Assembly (NCBI GenBank): GCA_035654655.1 | Contig: DASRWI010000030.1 | Location: forward strand, 62,001 to 126,000 | DNA: 64,000 nt | From: DASRWI01 sp035654655 | GTDB lineage: Bacteria > Bacteroidota > Ignavibacteria > Ignavibacteriales > Ignavibacteriaceae | Direction of reading: 5' to 3' | Shown: one piece after another, positions 35,908 to 44,737 of the stretch | Numbering within the stretch: the first letter of the stretch is position 1 | How the letters are laid out: each line of letters begins with the position of its first letter | Notes under the pieces: generated by a model | What the model saw: only the letters and a program-made list of their open reading frames with translations | Database searches by the model: none | Told to the model about the DNA's origin: nothing | Made by a program: the position numbers and the translations under genes

Positions 35908-37145
35908 TCTAATTCTATTGCACCAATATCAAATCGTCCTGTCCTTTTCCTATAATCTTTGTCATAATCAAAATATTTTGATAAATCTTCACCTTTACCC
36001 CTTACTAAATCTTCTTCAACCGGTTTAAAATTTTTATCTATAGTAGTTTTAGTGAATATACTTTTACTGTCTGCTCCTTTTTCCTGCCACTCACTTCCTG
36101 ATATAATTCCATCCTTAGTTTCAATATAAACAGTTCTATCATTTTTTGTTCTATTATAAAAGTTATTATTTATTTTAGAATAATCTTTTAAATTTTCAGT
36201 AAAGTGAAGGACGGAAGAACTACCTGTTGAAATAATAATATTATTCATTATTTCAACATCATTAGCTTCACTGGCATAAATCATATTTGTACTTCTACCT
36301 ACCAGAGTATTGTTGAAAGCTCTTAGTGCTCCGGTACCTTTATCCATATTTTTAAATCCCATTACACTTGCTTTTGTATTCGGACAATAAACGATATTAT
36401 TGTAATAAAGGTGAGTTCCAAATGAATTAGTAGAATAAATACCTTGTGAGTTAGTCTTACTATTTCTCTGTTCAATATAATTATTGCACACGGTTAAATC
36501 AGTTTCAAGATAAGATTGAATTCCGTCTATATGAGGTTTTTCATGGTCGTTACTGATTATAATTTCATTGTGGTCAATAATTATTCTTTTATTTCTTTGC
36601 AAATAAATTCCATCTGTCTGTTTATTATATTTGTTTGAAGGTGTATTTATATCACAGTTCTTGACTAAACAATCTGTACTATTTTCAATGAACACTCCTC
36701 CATGAGCAGTAACATAAATATCTATTCCATCAAGAATGATATTAGAACACTTATTAATGTAAATATTGCCTCTATCATTATTATTCAGCAACGATATACT
36801 TTTTACTGTAACAAATTTTACATTCTCTAATGATATGCAAAAACCTGATTTAAAATCTGCATCTATTTGGGGTCTGTTCCCATCTCCATATGATTCTATG
36901 GTAATATAATTATTAATAGTTCCTGAGTTTTTTATTTCAATAGCACCAAAAAATTTTGAACCTTTTTTGAGATAAACAAAATCACCAGGCTTAAGATTTA
37001 TATTATTAAGTTTACTGATGGAACTAAAAGGGGAGTTTTTCGTTAATCCATTGTTGTTATCACTACCATACCTGGAATCAAAATAGTAGGAATGTGCAAA
37101 TGAAATATTAACTACAAGGCATAAGATTAAAAAGTATTTTATCAT
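35904..37145 (-). CDS. Secreted right-handed beta-helix protein
   Basis: 413 residues with a signal peptide (MIKYFLILCLVVNISFAHS). It has the opening YYFDSRYGSDNNNGLTKNSP, seen in secreted parallel beta-helix carbohydrate-active proteins, then PGDFVYLKKGSKFFGAIEI. Repeated coils follow (NIYINKCSNIILDGIDI, VFIENSTDCLVKNCDIN, IYLQRNKRIIIDHNEI). Such proteins include polysaccharide lyases and epimerases, but no catalytic set could be assigned. Position at the end of EPS locus 1 suggests polymer trimming or modification (inference). It follows gatA on the same strand with a 55-base gap. Confidence 0.8.
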   Translation of the reverse strand: MIKYFLILCLVVNISFAHSYYFDSRYGSDNNNGLTKNSPFSSISKLNNINLKPGDFVYLKKGSKFFGAIEIKNSGTINNYITIESYGDGNRPQIDADFKSGFCISLENVKFVTVKSISLLNNNDRGNIYINKCSNIILDGIDIYVTAHGGVFIENSTDCLVKNCDINTPSNKYNKQTDGIYLQRNKRIIIDHNEIIISNDHEKPHIDGIQSYLETDLTVCNNYIEQRNSKTNSQGIYSTNSFGTHLYYNNIVYCPNTKASVMGFKNMDKGTGALRAFNNTLVGRSTNMIYASEANDVEIMNNIIISTGSSSVLHFTENLKDYSKINNNFYNRTKNDRTVYIETKDGIISGSEWQEKGADSKSIFTKTTIDKNFKPVEEDLVRGKGEDLSKYFDYDKDYRKRTGRFDIGAIELD

Positions 37146-37200
37146 ATCTATTTTTTATTTAAATATAGATATAATTATTAGAATTGTAAGTGGCAGAAAG

Positions 37201-38640
37201 TTAAGATATGCGCTTTATTAAATTCTTATCTTGGAGGAATTTACCAAATTGAAAAAGCCTATCTTCCTTTAAAGAATCAGCAATTACTTGTACTCCTATG
37301 GGTAAACCTTGTAAATCAGTGCTCAAAGGTAAACTTATTGCGGGAATACCAGCAAGATTAATTGAGGTTGTATAAATATCATTTAAATACATTTCAAGAG
37401 GGTCATTGCTCTTTTCATTTAACTTGAATGCTGTAGTTGGTGTAACCGGTGTTATAATTAAGTCAACTTCATTAAAGGCATTATCAAAATCATTTTTAAT
37501 TAATCTTCTAACTTTTTGAGCTTTTTTGTAATATGCATCATAATACCCGGCAGATAATACATAAGTCCCCAGCATAATTCTTCTTTTTACTTCTTTACCG
37601 AATCCTTCCGAGCGGCTGTTCTTATACATTTTATCAAGATTAGTATATTCTCTTGAACGATGGCCATACCTGACTCCATCGTATCTTGATAAGTTTGATG
37701 AGGCTTCTGCAGTAGTTAAAATGTAATAAGTGGCTATGGCATAATCCATATTTGGAAGTGATATTTCTTTAATTGTAAAATCTTTTTTCAGATTATCAAT
37801 TAATGCCAATATTTTGTTTTTTACTCCTTCATTCAAACCTGTACTAAAATATTGAGTGGGAACTCCTATTACTAAGTTTTTCTTTAAATTTAATATATTA
37901 ACTTTATAAGAAGGGACTTTCTCTACAACGGAAGTTGAATCGTATTTATCATATCCTGATATAACTTCCATAATTTCAGCTGCATCTTCAATAGAGTTTG
38001 TAAAAGTACCAATACTATCAAAGGATGATGCGAAAGCTGTTAAACCGTAACGTGAAACTCTTCCATACGTTGGTTTTAATCCATAAACTCCACAAAATGA
38101 AGCTGGCTGCCTAATTGAACCACCTGTATCTGTTCCAATTGAAGCATCACATAAGTAAGCAGCAACTGCTGCAGCAGAACCACCGCTTGAACCACCAGGA
38201 ACTCTTGTGTTATCAATAGGATTTAGCACAGGACCGTAAAAGGAATTCTCATTAGATGAACCCATTGCAAATTCATCGCAGTTAGTTTTGCCAATAATTA
38301 TAGCATCTTCATCAATTAATTTATTTATGATTGTTGCATTATAAACAGAATTAAAATTTTGAAGTATTTTGGAGGAGCAGGTGAGTGGCTTATCTTTTAT
38401 GGCAAGTACATCTTTGATTGCAATTACTAATCCGGCAAGCTTTCCATGCTTACCGGACTTAATTTTTCCTTCAATTTCTTCTGCTTTTAATAATGCATCA
38501 TCAGCAAAAACAAAATTGAAAGCATTTAAATGTTTATTCTTTTCTATTTTATTTAAAAAGAATCGAACATTTTCTGTTAACGAAAGTTGACCTGACTTAA
38601 CTAATTCAATTTTAAAGGAATTATTTTTATAAGTCAGCAA
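37201..38640 (-). CDS. gatA: Asp-tRNA(Asn)/Glu-tRNA(Gln) amidotransferase subunit A
   Basis: A glutamine-dependent amidase that supplies ammonia for transamidation of misacylated tRNA. The amidase-signature triad is visible: Lys76 (VIAIKDV), the cis-Ser in PGGSSGGSAAAVA (151-152), and nucleophile Ser175 (GTDTGGSIRQPASF). Length 479 is normal. The start has only a short N-terminal helix relative to the usual MELYELT lead. It stands 8 bases after tatA in a mixed minus-strand operon; gatB and gatC are elsewhere. Confidence 0.94.
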   Translation of the reverse strand: MLTYKNNSFKIELVKSGQLSLTENVRFFLNKIEKNKHLNAFNFVFADDALLKAEEIEGKIKSGKHGKLAGLVIAIKDVLAIKDKPLTCSSKILQNFNSVYNATIINKLIDEDAIIIGKTNCDEFAMGSSNENSFYGPVLNPIDNTRVPGGSSGGSAAAVAAYLCDASIGTDTGGSIRQPASFCGVYGLKPTYGRVSRYGLTAFASSFDSIGTFTNSIEDAAEIMEVISGYDKYDSTSVVEKVPSYKVNILNLKKNLVIGVPTQYFSTGLNEGVKNKILALIDNLKKDFTIKEISLPNMDYAIATYYILTTAEASSNLSRYDGVRYGHRSREYTNLDKMYKNSRSEGFGKEVKRRIMLGTYVLSAGYYDAYYKKAQKVRRLIKNDFDNAFNEVDLIITPVTPTTAFKLNEKSNDPLEMYLNDIYTTSINLAGIPAISLPLSTDLQGLPIGVQVIADSLKEDRLFQFGKFLQDKNLIKRIS

Positions 38641-38648
38641 TAGAAGAC

Positions 38649-38849
38649 CTAAGCTTGTTTATCAGTAGTTTTGTTTTCTGTAGTTTTAGGGTCTTCTTTT
38701 ATAGCTTCATCAACGTCTTTAAGAGATTTTTTAAATTCTCTCATACCTTTGCCAATACCTTGAGCCAGTTCTGGAATTTTCTTAGCTCCAAATAATAAAA
38801 GAATAACCAGAACAATTAGCATTATTTCGGTTGAGCCCATATTGAACAT
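38649..38849 (-). CDS. tatA: Twin-arginine translocase subunit TatA/TatE
   Basis: 66 residues with the N-terminal helix EIMLIVLVILLLFGAKKIPELA, the FGxxKxPEL hinge, and an amphipathic helix GIGKGMREFKKSLKDV followed by a charged tail. It forms the pore of the Tat system for folded proteins. tatC is not in the window. It lies between purQ and gatA with gaps of 8-12 bases. Confidence 0.93.
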   Translation of the reverse strand: MFNMGSTEIMLIVLVILLLFGAKKIPELAQGIGKGMREFKKSLKDVDEAIKEDPKTTENKTTDKQA

Positions 38850-38861
38850 ATCCTTGCCTCT

Positions 38862-39560
38862 TTAATTTAAAAAAGATTTAGCGATTGATTTAAATATTAA
38901 TTGACCATCAGTTTTTCCTAATATACTACTACAGCATCTTTCAGGATGAGGCATCATTCCCAGTACATTACCTTTTCTATTTATAATACCTGCAATGTTT
39001 TCAACTGAGCCATTAGGATTAAACTCATCTAAAATTTTTCCATCTGATGATGAATATTTAAAAACAATCTGATTGTTTTCTTTCAATGATTTCAAAGTTT
39101 TATCATCAATGAAATAATTACCTTCACCATGAGCAACAGGAACATTTAAAATGTTTTTCCCATTTACTTCAGAAGTAAAGATAGTATTTTTATTTTCAAC
39201 AGAAAGATAAATATCTTTACATACAAATTGTAGGGATTTATTTTTCAGCATTACTCCAGGAAGCAAACCAGCTTCGAGCAATATTTGAAAACCATTGCAA
39301 ATTCCAATCACAATCCCATCTTTTTCTGCAAAATTAATCACCTCGTTCATTATAGGTGAAAACCTGGCAATAGAACCCGTTCTAAGGTAATCTCCATAAG
39401 AAAAGCCACCAGGGAGCACAATTATGGAAGAGCCTTTAAGATCTTTATCCTTATGCCATAAAAATTCTACATCATAACCTAGTTCTTTTTTTAATGAGTA
39501 ATAAGCATCATGGTCACAGTTAGAACCAGGAAAAACAACAACTCCAAACTTAGGATTCAT
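38862..39560 (-). CDS. purQ: Phosphoribosylformylglycinamidine synthase subunit PurQ
   Basis: The glutaminase subunit of the three-part FGAM synthase of purine synthesis. It has the class I amidotransferase nucleophile Cys88 in VIGICNGFQIL, the early FPGSNCDHDAY, LPGGFSYGDYLRTGSIARFSP, and the His/Glu pair in MMPHPERCC. Length (232) is typical of stand-alone PurQ. It directly abuts purS (one-base overlap). The synthetase subunit PurL is not in the window. Confidence 0.96.
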   Translation of the reverse strand: MNPKFGVVVFPGSNCDHDAYYSLKKELGYDVEFLWHKDKDLKGSSIIVLPGGFSYGDYLRTGSIARFSPIMNEVINFAEKDGIVIGICNGFQILLEAGLLPGVMLKNKSLQFVCKDIYLSVENKNTIFTSEVNGKNILNVPVAHGEGNYFIDDKTLKSLKENNQIVFKYSSSDGKILDEFNPNGSVENIAGIINRKGNVLGMMPHPERCCSSILGKTDGQLIFKSIAKSFLN

Positions 39561-39808
39561 TATACTTCTTCCAATGTATATTGATAATCTTCCATAATAG
39601 GATTAGTTAAAAGTTTATGACAATAATCTTTAACTTCCTTTTCAGCATTTTCTTTATTGTTAGTATTAACAGAAAATTCTATGTATTTACCAATTCTGGT
39701 GTCACTAATATTATTAAGTCCCAGATGCATAGCACCTTTTTCAGCAGCTTTACCCTGAGGGTCAAGGATAGAAGGTCGTCTGGTTACGATAACTTTAACT
39801 TTAAACAC
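39560..39808 (-). CDS. purS: Phosphoribosylformylglycinamidine synthase subunit PurS
   Basis: 82 residues matching PurS, the small structural subunit that bridges PurL and PurQ: VTRRPSILDPQGKAAEKGAMHLG and ISDTRIGKYIEF are characteristic. Its start overlaps the end of pssA by 8 bases, and its end meets purQ. Confidence 0.95.
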   Translation of the reverse strand: MFKVKVIVTRRPSILDPQGKAAEKGAMHLGLNNISDTRIGKYIEFSVNTNNKENAEKEVKDYCHKLLTNPIMEDYQYTLEEV

Positions 39809-40562
39809 TTTGAGTCCTTTTTTTGTTTGAGGATTTCATTTTGAAAAAATTAAAAATATGTCTTAGAATTCCAAGAGAAATTAAAAGAACAAAGAAAAAG
39901 AAAAAAACTTTAGTTATATCTTGAAAAAAAGCATATGAGATTAAAGAAACTAGAATAATAAAAGGGTAAAGTGGTTTCTCTTTAATAGCTTTTAAAGAAA
40001 ATTTTGGAAAAGTATCATATTTTATTGTACTAACCATTAAATAAGACAATATTAAAACTAAAGGTAAAATAAACACTACAAGTTGTTGTGGGAAGTCTTT
40101 CTCGTAGAAAGCCAGAATGAAAGCTGCTAAAGCCATTCCTGAAGCCGGAATAGGTAACCCTTTAAACGATGATTTTTCAAATCCAACAAGTTGGACATTA
40201 AATCTGGCCAATCTAAATCCGCCTGCTATCATTGGAAGGGAAGCAAATAATATCCCCAGTCCTATTGGATTAAAATCATTAAAGTAGGTCGAATAAATTA
40301 AAAAAGCAGGTGCAGCACCAAAGCTAATAACATCAGAAAGGGAATCAAGTTCAACTCCTATTTCGCTGCTGGAGTGAGTTAAACGAGCCATTGCTCCATC
40401 TAAGGTATCAAAAATGGCTGCTAAAACAATGCATAAGGCTGCAATGTGAAAATTTTCCGTTCCTCCTTTTGCTGTATAAATAATTGAAAGAAATCCACTG
40501 AACATATTCATAGCTGTGAATAAGTTAGGGATTACAGAAGGAGTTATTCTTATTTTATTCAT
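39801..40562 (-). CDS. pssA: CDP-diacylglycerol-serine O-phosphatidyltransferase
   Basis: Makes phosphatidylserine in the inner membrane. The CDP-alcohol phosphatidyltransferase motif is complete: Asp52, Asp55-Gly56, Ala59-Arg60, Gly69, Asp73 and Asp77. Eight or so hydrophobic helices, and 253 residues in total, fit the membrane-bound type. It overlaps psd by 4 bases, giving a two-step phosphatidylethanolamine pathway in one operon. Confidence 0.94.
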   Translation of the reverse strand: MNKIRITPSVIPNLFTAMNMFSGFLSIIYTAKGGTENFHIAALCIVLAAIFDTLDGAMARLTHSSSEIGVELDSLSDVISFGAAPAFLIYSTYFNDFNPIGLGILFASLPMIAGGFRLARFNVQLVGFEKSSFKGLPIPASGMALAAFILAFYEKDFPQQLVVFILPLVLILSYLMVSTIKYDTFPKFSLKAIKEKPLYPFIILVSLISYAFFQDITKVFFFFFVLLISLGILRHIFNFFKMKSSNKKRTQSV

Positions 40563-41215
40563 TTGTTCTCTGAATACTCAAATAAAATTGTTTCGCCAGC
40601 ACTTACAACATCACCTTTCTTTACCTTTATGTCCCAGTCATTTGAGACAACCACATCTACTCTACTGCCAAATTTAATCATACCAAATCTTTCACCAAGT
40701 TTCACTTCATCTCCCTGATGGATTTCGTAGATAATTCTCCTGGCTACAAATCCAGCAACCTGAGTGAAGAATATTCTTCCATATTTAGAAGTTATCCCAA
40801 ATTCAGACCTTTCATTTTCTTCGGAGGCTTTATCTTCAAATGCAGCGATAAATTTGCCTGCATAATACTTCAGGTAATCAACTTTTCCTGTAATTGGAAT
40901 TCTATTAACGTGAACATTTAAAGGAGACATAAAAATAGAAATTTGTTTGGCATTACCTTTAATAAATCTATTTTCAATTACATCTTTAATAAAAAGAACT
41001 TTTCCATCAGCAGGAGAAATTACTACGTTATCTTTTGCAGGAGGAGTTCTTTCAGGATCACGGAAAAATTGAAGAGTAAAAATTACGAAAATTAATGGAA
41101 TAATTATAACTATATATTTAATTAAATTATTATGGATGAAGAACGATAGAATAAACAGTATGAAAAATATTACTGAAACTATGCCAATAGTAAAGTAACC
41201 ATATTTTGTAAACAT
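40559..41215 (-). CDS. psd: Phosphatidylserine decarboxylase
   Basis: Produces phosphatidylethanolamine from phosphatidylserine. Visible family features are ISPADGKVLFI, FMSPLNVHVNRIPITG, and the self-cleavage site Gly183-Ser184 in KFGSRVDVV, where Ser becomes the pyruvoyl group. The short 218-residue archetype with two N-terminal helices fits the short, Psd-related form found in Bacteroidetes. It overlaps pssA by 4 bases and the upstream PurC-like gene by 1 base. Confidence 0.94.
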   Translation of the reverse strand: MFTKYGYFTIGIVSVIFFILFILSFFIHNNLIKYIVIIIPLIFVIFTLQFFRDPERTPPAKDNVVISPADGKVLFIKDVIENRFIKGNAKQISIFMSPLNVHVNRIPITGKVDYLKYYAGKFIAAFEDKASEENERSEFGITSKYGRIFFTQVAGFVARRIIYEIHQGDEVKLGERFGMIKFGSRVDVVVSNDWDIKVKKGDVVSAGETILFEYSENK

Positions 41216-41862
41216 TATAAACTCATTAAATTATAAAGAAGATCAGTGTATTTTTTTAAGCTTTGAGCATTATTTAATTTATAGGGATCTATATTATCAC
41301 CATTATTACCATTCACTGGGATTGCCTTGATACTCTTTGGGGTAAAATCATCTACAAGCATAACTTTATTTCCTTTTTTTCCAAAACAGCAAACGAACTC
41401 GGCTAATTGAAGATCTCTTCTCTCAAAGAAGGATTTAAGAACTGCATTTACTTTGGAGCAAATTCTGTTCATTACCTTTAAATCTTCTACTGATGATAAA
41501 TCAAAAGAAATGATATGACTTTCTGAAATCAAAGAATTATTAGGTTGTAAGTAATGGTATTCAATAATAGGTAAAGTTAGAACTTCACCTTCTTTTTTGG
41601 AGAACAATTTTGCAGTTCTTTTATCAACAACATTTAATATTTTAATATAGAACGGAAATCTTTGATGTTGTTGAATTTTAAGAGAATTTGTACCCTCAAG
41701 TCTAATCAAATTAACAGGAATATGGTATTCTTTGAGGTAGTCCATAAAAAATGATTGAATAAGAGCAAACTTTTCACCCAAATTTTTACTCTTAATCTTG
41801 GTTGAAGTTTCAGTTAAAATGTAATCCGGGTATTCAATAAATGAAAAATCTAATTCATTCAT
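41215..41862 (-). CDS. Short divergent PurC-like (SAICAR synthetase-like) protein
   Basis: 215 residues. Segments match the SAICAR synthetase core weakly but in order: LGEKFALIQSFFMDYLKEYHIPVNLI, then FPFYIKILNVVDKRTAKLF, GEVLTLPIIEYHYL, LKSFFERRDLQLAEFVCCFGKKG, and VMLVDDFTPKSIKAIP for the DEISPD region. The usual N-terminal GKAK/nucleotide-binding strand and the VRN...GS motif are missing or changed. It heads a minus-strand operon with psd, pssA, purS and purQ, which supports a purine link. It could be a functional divergent PurC or a repurposed paralogue. Confidence 0.6.
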   Translation of the reverse strand: MNELDFSFIEYPDYILTETSTKIKSKNLGEKFALIQSFFMDYLKEYHIPVNLIRLEGTNSLKIQQHQRFPFYIKILNVVDKRTAKLFSKKEGEVLTLPIIEYHYLQPNNSLISESHIISFDLSSVEDLKVMNRICSKVNAVLKSFFERRDLQLAEFVCCFGKKGNKVMLVDDFTPKSIKAIPVNGNNGDNIDPYKLNNAQSLKKYTDLLYNLMSL

Positions 41863-41924
41863 TAAATAACCTATCTACATCATAAAATAAGGTCATAAGC
41901 ATCATGGAAACAAATGTCTATAAA

Positions 41925-41959
41925 TTTGTGTAATAAATCAATTCAATATATTATATTTG
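41925..41959 (+). promoter_or_regulatory. Candidate Bacteroidetes-type promoter upstream of ybaB
   Basis: A TTTG at 41925-41928 and TATATTTG at 41952-41959 resemble the -33 (TTTG) and -7 (TAnnTTTG) elements of Bacteroidetes housekeeping promoters. Spacing of 23 bases is a little long. They lie 43 bases before the ybaB ATG in a 140-base divergent region that must also hold the promoter of the minus-strand pur/psd operon. Confidence 0.4.
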
Positions 41960-42002
41960 TACAAAAAATAAAAATTTTAATATTCAAATTATTGGAGGAT
42001 AG

Positions 42003-42329
42003 ATGAAGGGTGGTATGCAGGGAATGCTTAAACAGGTGCAGAAAATGCAAGCTGAAATGCAAAGAGTCCAAAATGAGTTAGAAAATATGACAGTTACCGC
42101 TGAAGCAGGTGGCGGAATGATAAAAGCTACTGCAACTGGTGGTAATAAGATAGTTTCAGTTGAAATAGATCCTCAGGTTATTAAAGCAGAAGAAAAAGAT
42201 ATTCTTGAAGATTTAGTAGTTGCAGCAGTAAATAAAGCTTTAGAAAGTGCTAAAAAAATGTCCGAAGAGGAAATGGCGAAAGTTACTAAAGGAATGATAC
42301 CTCCAGGATTAAATATTCCGGGATTTTAA
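42003..42329 (+). CDS. ybaB: YbaB/EbfC family nucleoid-associated protein
   Basis: 108 residues with the family pattern: N-terminal Met/Gln-rich helix (MLKQVQKMQAEMQRVQNEL), then VTAEAGGGMIKATATGGNKIVSVEIDP and the C-terminal helix ending GMIPPGLNIPGF. It binds DNA as a dimer. It directly precedes recR, a widely conserved pairing. Shine-Dalgarno TTGGAGGA lies before the ATG. Confidence 0.95.
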   Translation: MKGGMQGMLKQVQKMQAEMQRVQNELENMTVTAEAGGGMIKATATGGNKIVSVEIDPQVIKAEEKDILEDLVVAAVNKALESAKKMSEEEMAKVTKGMIPPGLNIPGF

Positions 42330-42330
42330 T

Positions 42331-42927
42331 TTGCAGCTGCCAGGCCCTTTACAAGTTCTTGTTGAAGAACTAAATAAGCTTCCATCAGTTGGACGAAAAA
42401 CAGCATTAAGATTGAGTCTTTATCTTTTAAAGAAAGATAAAGAATCTGTTAATAACTTAGTTAAATCAATTATTGATTTAAAAGAAAAAATAAGGACATG
42501 TTCCAAATGTTATAACATTGCAGAAGATGAGTATTGTGCAATTTGTAATAGTCATAAAAGAGATAAGAAAATAATCTGTGTAGTTGAAGAAGCAAGCGAT
42601 GTTATAGCTATTGAAAAGACAAATGAGTACAATGGCTTATATCATGTTTTGGAAGGAGTTCTCTCTCCTTTATCAGGTGTTTCTTCTGATGCTATAAGAA
42701 TTAGAGAACTTCTTAAAAGATTAGAACAGGAAGAAATTAGTGAAGTTATATTAGCACTTAATCCTGATACTGAAGGTGAAACCACGTCATTATATATTGC
42801 AAAATTGGTAAAACCTTTAGGAATAAAAGTGTCAAGGATTGCAAGGGGATTACCTATTGGAGGAGATCTTGAATTTGCAGATGAGGCAACTATAGGCAGA
42901 GCAGTAAATAGTAGAATTTTATTATAA
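42331..42927 (+). CDS. recR: Recombination protein RecR
   Basis: A DNA repair clamp-loading partner of RecFO. The N-terminal helix-hairpin-helix (LPSVGRKTALRLSLYLL), the zinc-binding Cys57, Cys60, Cys69 and Cys72, and the Toprim domain (IICVVEEASDVIAIEK, LALNPDTEGETTSLYIAK) are all present. The start is TTG at one base past the ybaB stop, the only start that keeps the standard QLPGPLQVLVEEL N-terminus. Confidence 0.96.
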   Translation: MQLPGPLQVLVEELNKLPSVGRKTALRLSLYLLKKDKESVNNLVKSIIDLKEKIRTCSKCYNIAEDEYCAICNSHKRDKKIICVVEEASDVIAIEKTNEYNGLYHVLEGVLSPLSGVSSDAIRIRELLKRLEQEEISEVILALNPDTEGETTSLYIAKLVKPLGIKVSRIARGLPIGGDLEFADEATIGRAVNSRILL

Positions 42928-42936
42928 AGAGGTTAT

Positions 42937-43671
42937 GTGAATAAAGAGTGGTATAAAGAGTGGTTTAATTCAGATGAATATCTCAAAGTTTATAAACATA
43001 GGAATAGCGAAGAAGCCATCAAATTAGTAAATCTTATTTTGTATAATATAGAAATAACTGAAGGTGCTTCTATTCTTGACCTTGCTTGTGGTGCCGGAAG
43101 ACATGCTGCAGTTTTTGCCGAAAGACTTTTTGATGTAACTGGAATAGATTTGAGTGGTAATCTATTGAGAATAGCTAAAGATTATTCTTTTAAAAGAAAT
43201 TTAAATACAAAATTTATCAGGTCAGATTTAAAATACTTCCAATTAAAAAAGAAGTTTGATGTTATTGTTAACTTATTTACAAGTTTTGGATACTTTGAAA
43301 CTGATGAAGAAAATTATGCTTTATTTAAAAGAATATATAATCATTTAGAAAAACCGGGGTATTTTGTTCTTGATTATTTAAATAAGAATTATGTTAAAGA
43401 TAATTTAGTACCAAGCTCAATTGATGAAAATGGTGATATAAAAATTGAACAAAAAAGAACTATATTAAATAATAGGATAATTAAAGATATCAAGGTTAAT
43501 AAATTAGATAAAGCATTTAATTTTCAGGAATCAGTAAGACTATTTTCATCAGAAGAAATTTTATTCAATCTTAGATTAAATGGTTTTAATATAGAAAATG
43601 TTTTCGGGGATTTTGAAGGTAATGAATTTAAAGAAAGTTCTCCAAGATTAATCATTATTGCTAAAAAATGA
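42937..43671 (+). CDS. Class I SAM-dependent methyltransferase
   Basis: 244 residues with GTG start behind AAGAGG. Motif I is ILDLACGAGRHAAVFA, followed by the acidic motif VTGIDLSGNLLRIA and FDVIVNLFTSFGYFE for motif IV. It resembles small-molecule or protein methyltransferases often found next to recR in related genomes. The substrate is unknown. It overlaps the next gene by 4 bases. Confidence 0.85.
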   Translation: MNKEWYKEWFNSDEYLKVYKHRNSEEAIKLVNLILYNIEITEGASILDLACGAGRHAAVFAERLFDVTGIDLSGNLLRIAKDYSFKRNLNTKFIRSDLKYFQLKKKFDVIVNLFTSFGYFETDEENYALFKRIYNHLEKPGYFVLDYLNKNYVKDNLVPSSIDENGDIKIEQKRTILNNRIIKDIKVNKLDKAFNFQESVRLFSSEEILFNLRLNGFNIENVFGDFEGNEFKESSPRLIIIAKK

Positions 43672-44234
43672 AATACTTACTTGGATTTATTTTATTATTT
43701 ATTTCAGGATGCGATATATTCGACACCCGAGATGCAGAAACTCCTGAGCAAGGAAGAGCAAACTTCCAAACGGCATTTAATCCGGAAGATGTAATAAATA
43801 ATTTGATAAATTCATTAAAAGATAGAAATCTTGAAAATTATTTAGCGTGCTTTAGTGACTCATCTTATACATCCAAAATATTCATATTCGATTTTGCTCC
43901 TGGAACTGCTTTCGTTTTTGAAACAACATGGACCAAAAAGCAGGAAGAACAATACTTTAATAATCTTAAAAATAAAATTGAAGAAAATCAGCAGATTACT
44001 TTAATTTTAAATAATGCATCCTTTAGCAGCCCTTCCGGAGATAGTATTTTTTATACTGCTTCATATGTTTTGAATGTACCACACATAGATAATAATATTC
44101 CAAAAAACTATGAGGGTGAACTTAAATTTAATTTGATAAGAGATGATAGATCAATATGGAGTATTTACTATTGGCAGGATATAAAAACAGATAATAAATC
44201 TAGCTGGAGCGATCTAAAAGGATGGTTTTATTAA
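43668..44234 (+). CDS. Putative lipoprotein, NTF2-like
   Basis: 188 residues with lipobox LFISGC near residue 15. The segment VINNLINSLKDRNLENYLACFSDSS is typical of an NTF2-like/nuclear-transport-factor-type fold, and the C-terminus has IWSIYYWQDIKT, which fits the closing beta strands. The neighbouring gene has a similar layout. The function is unknown. It overlaps the methyltransferase by 4 bases and the next gene by 13 bases. Confidence 0.7.
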   Translation: MKYLLGFILLFISGCDIFDTRDAETPEQGRANFQTAFNPEDVINNLINSLKDRNLENYLACFSDSSYTSKIFIFDFAPGTAFVFETTWTKKQEEQYFNNLKNKIEENQQITLILNNASFSSPSGDSIFYTASYVLNVPHIDNNIPKNYEGELKFNLIRDDRSIWSIYYWQDIKTDNKSSWSDLKGWFY

Positions 44235-44734
44235 AACAAATCAGCTTAATATTCTTATTAAGCATATTTTTTATTTCTTGTAATCCTTTTGCCCCAGGAT
44301 TAGATGATGACCTTACTAATACAGGTGGAGGCTTATCGGATTTAAAAACTATTGAAGGTGTATTTAATAATTTTCAATACGCATATACCTTAAGAGATAC
44401 TTTGATTTATGGGGAATTACTTAGAAGTGATTTTACATTTACTTATAGAGATTATGATCAAGGGATAGATGTCTCATGGGGACGGGATGAAGAAATGAAA
44501 ACTACTTATGGTTTATTTCAAAATTCGCAAAGATTGGATTTAATTTGGAATAACATTATCTTATCATCTCAAGATTCCTTAAATGCCAATATTGTTAGAG
44601 GGTTTAATCTCACTATTACATTTAATCCCACTGATATTGTAAGGATTGATGGTCGAGTTAATTTAACTTTAAAAAAAGATATAGTTACACAAAAATGGCA
44701 GATAGCCGGTTGGCTGGATGAATCTAATTTTTAA
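44222..44734 (+). CDS. Putative lipoprotein, NTF2-like, paralogous to its neighbour in layout
   Basis: 170 residues with signal and lipobox IFFISC. It has a helical LKTIEGVFNNFQYAYTLRDTL start and beta-rich remainder ending QKWQIAGWLDESNF, like the upstream gene's ending. Both look like small periplasmic NTF2-like lipoproteins. It starts inside the upstream gene's end and precedes ftsX by 3 bases. Role unknown. Confidence 0.7.
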   Translation: MVLLKQISLIFLLSIFFISCNPFAPGLDDDLTNTGGGLSDLKTIEGVFNNFQYAYTLRDTLIYGELLRSDFTFTYRDYDQGIDVSWGRDEEMKTTYGLFQNSQRLDLIWNNIILSSQDSLNANIVRGFNLTITFNPTDIVRIDGRVNLTLKKDIVTQKWQIAGWLDESNF

Positions 44735-44737
44735 TAT

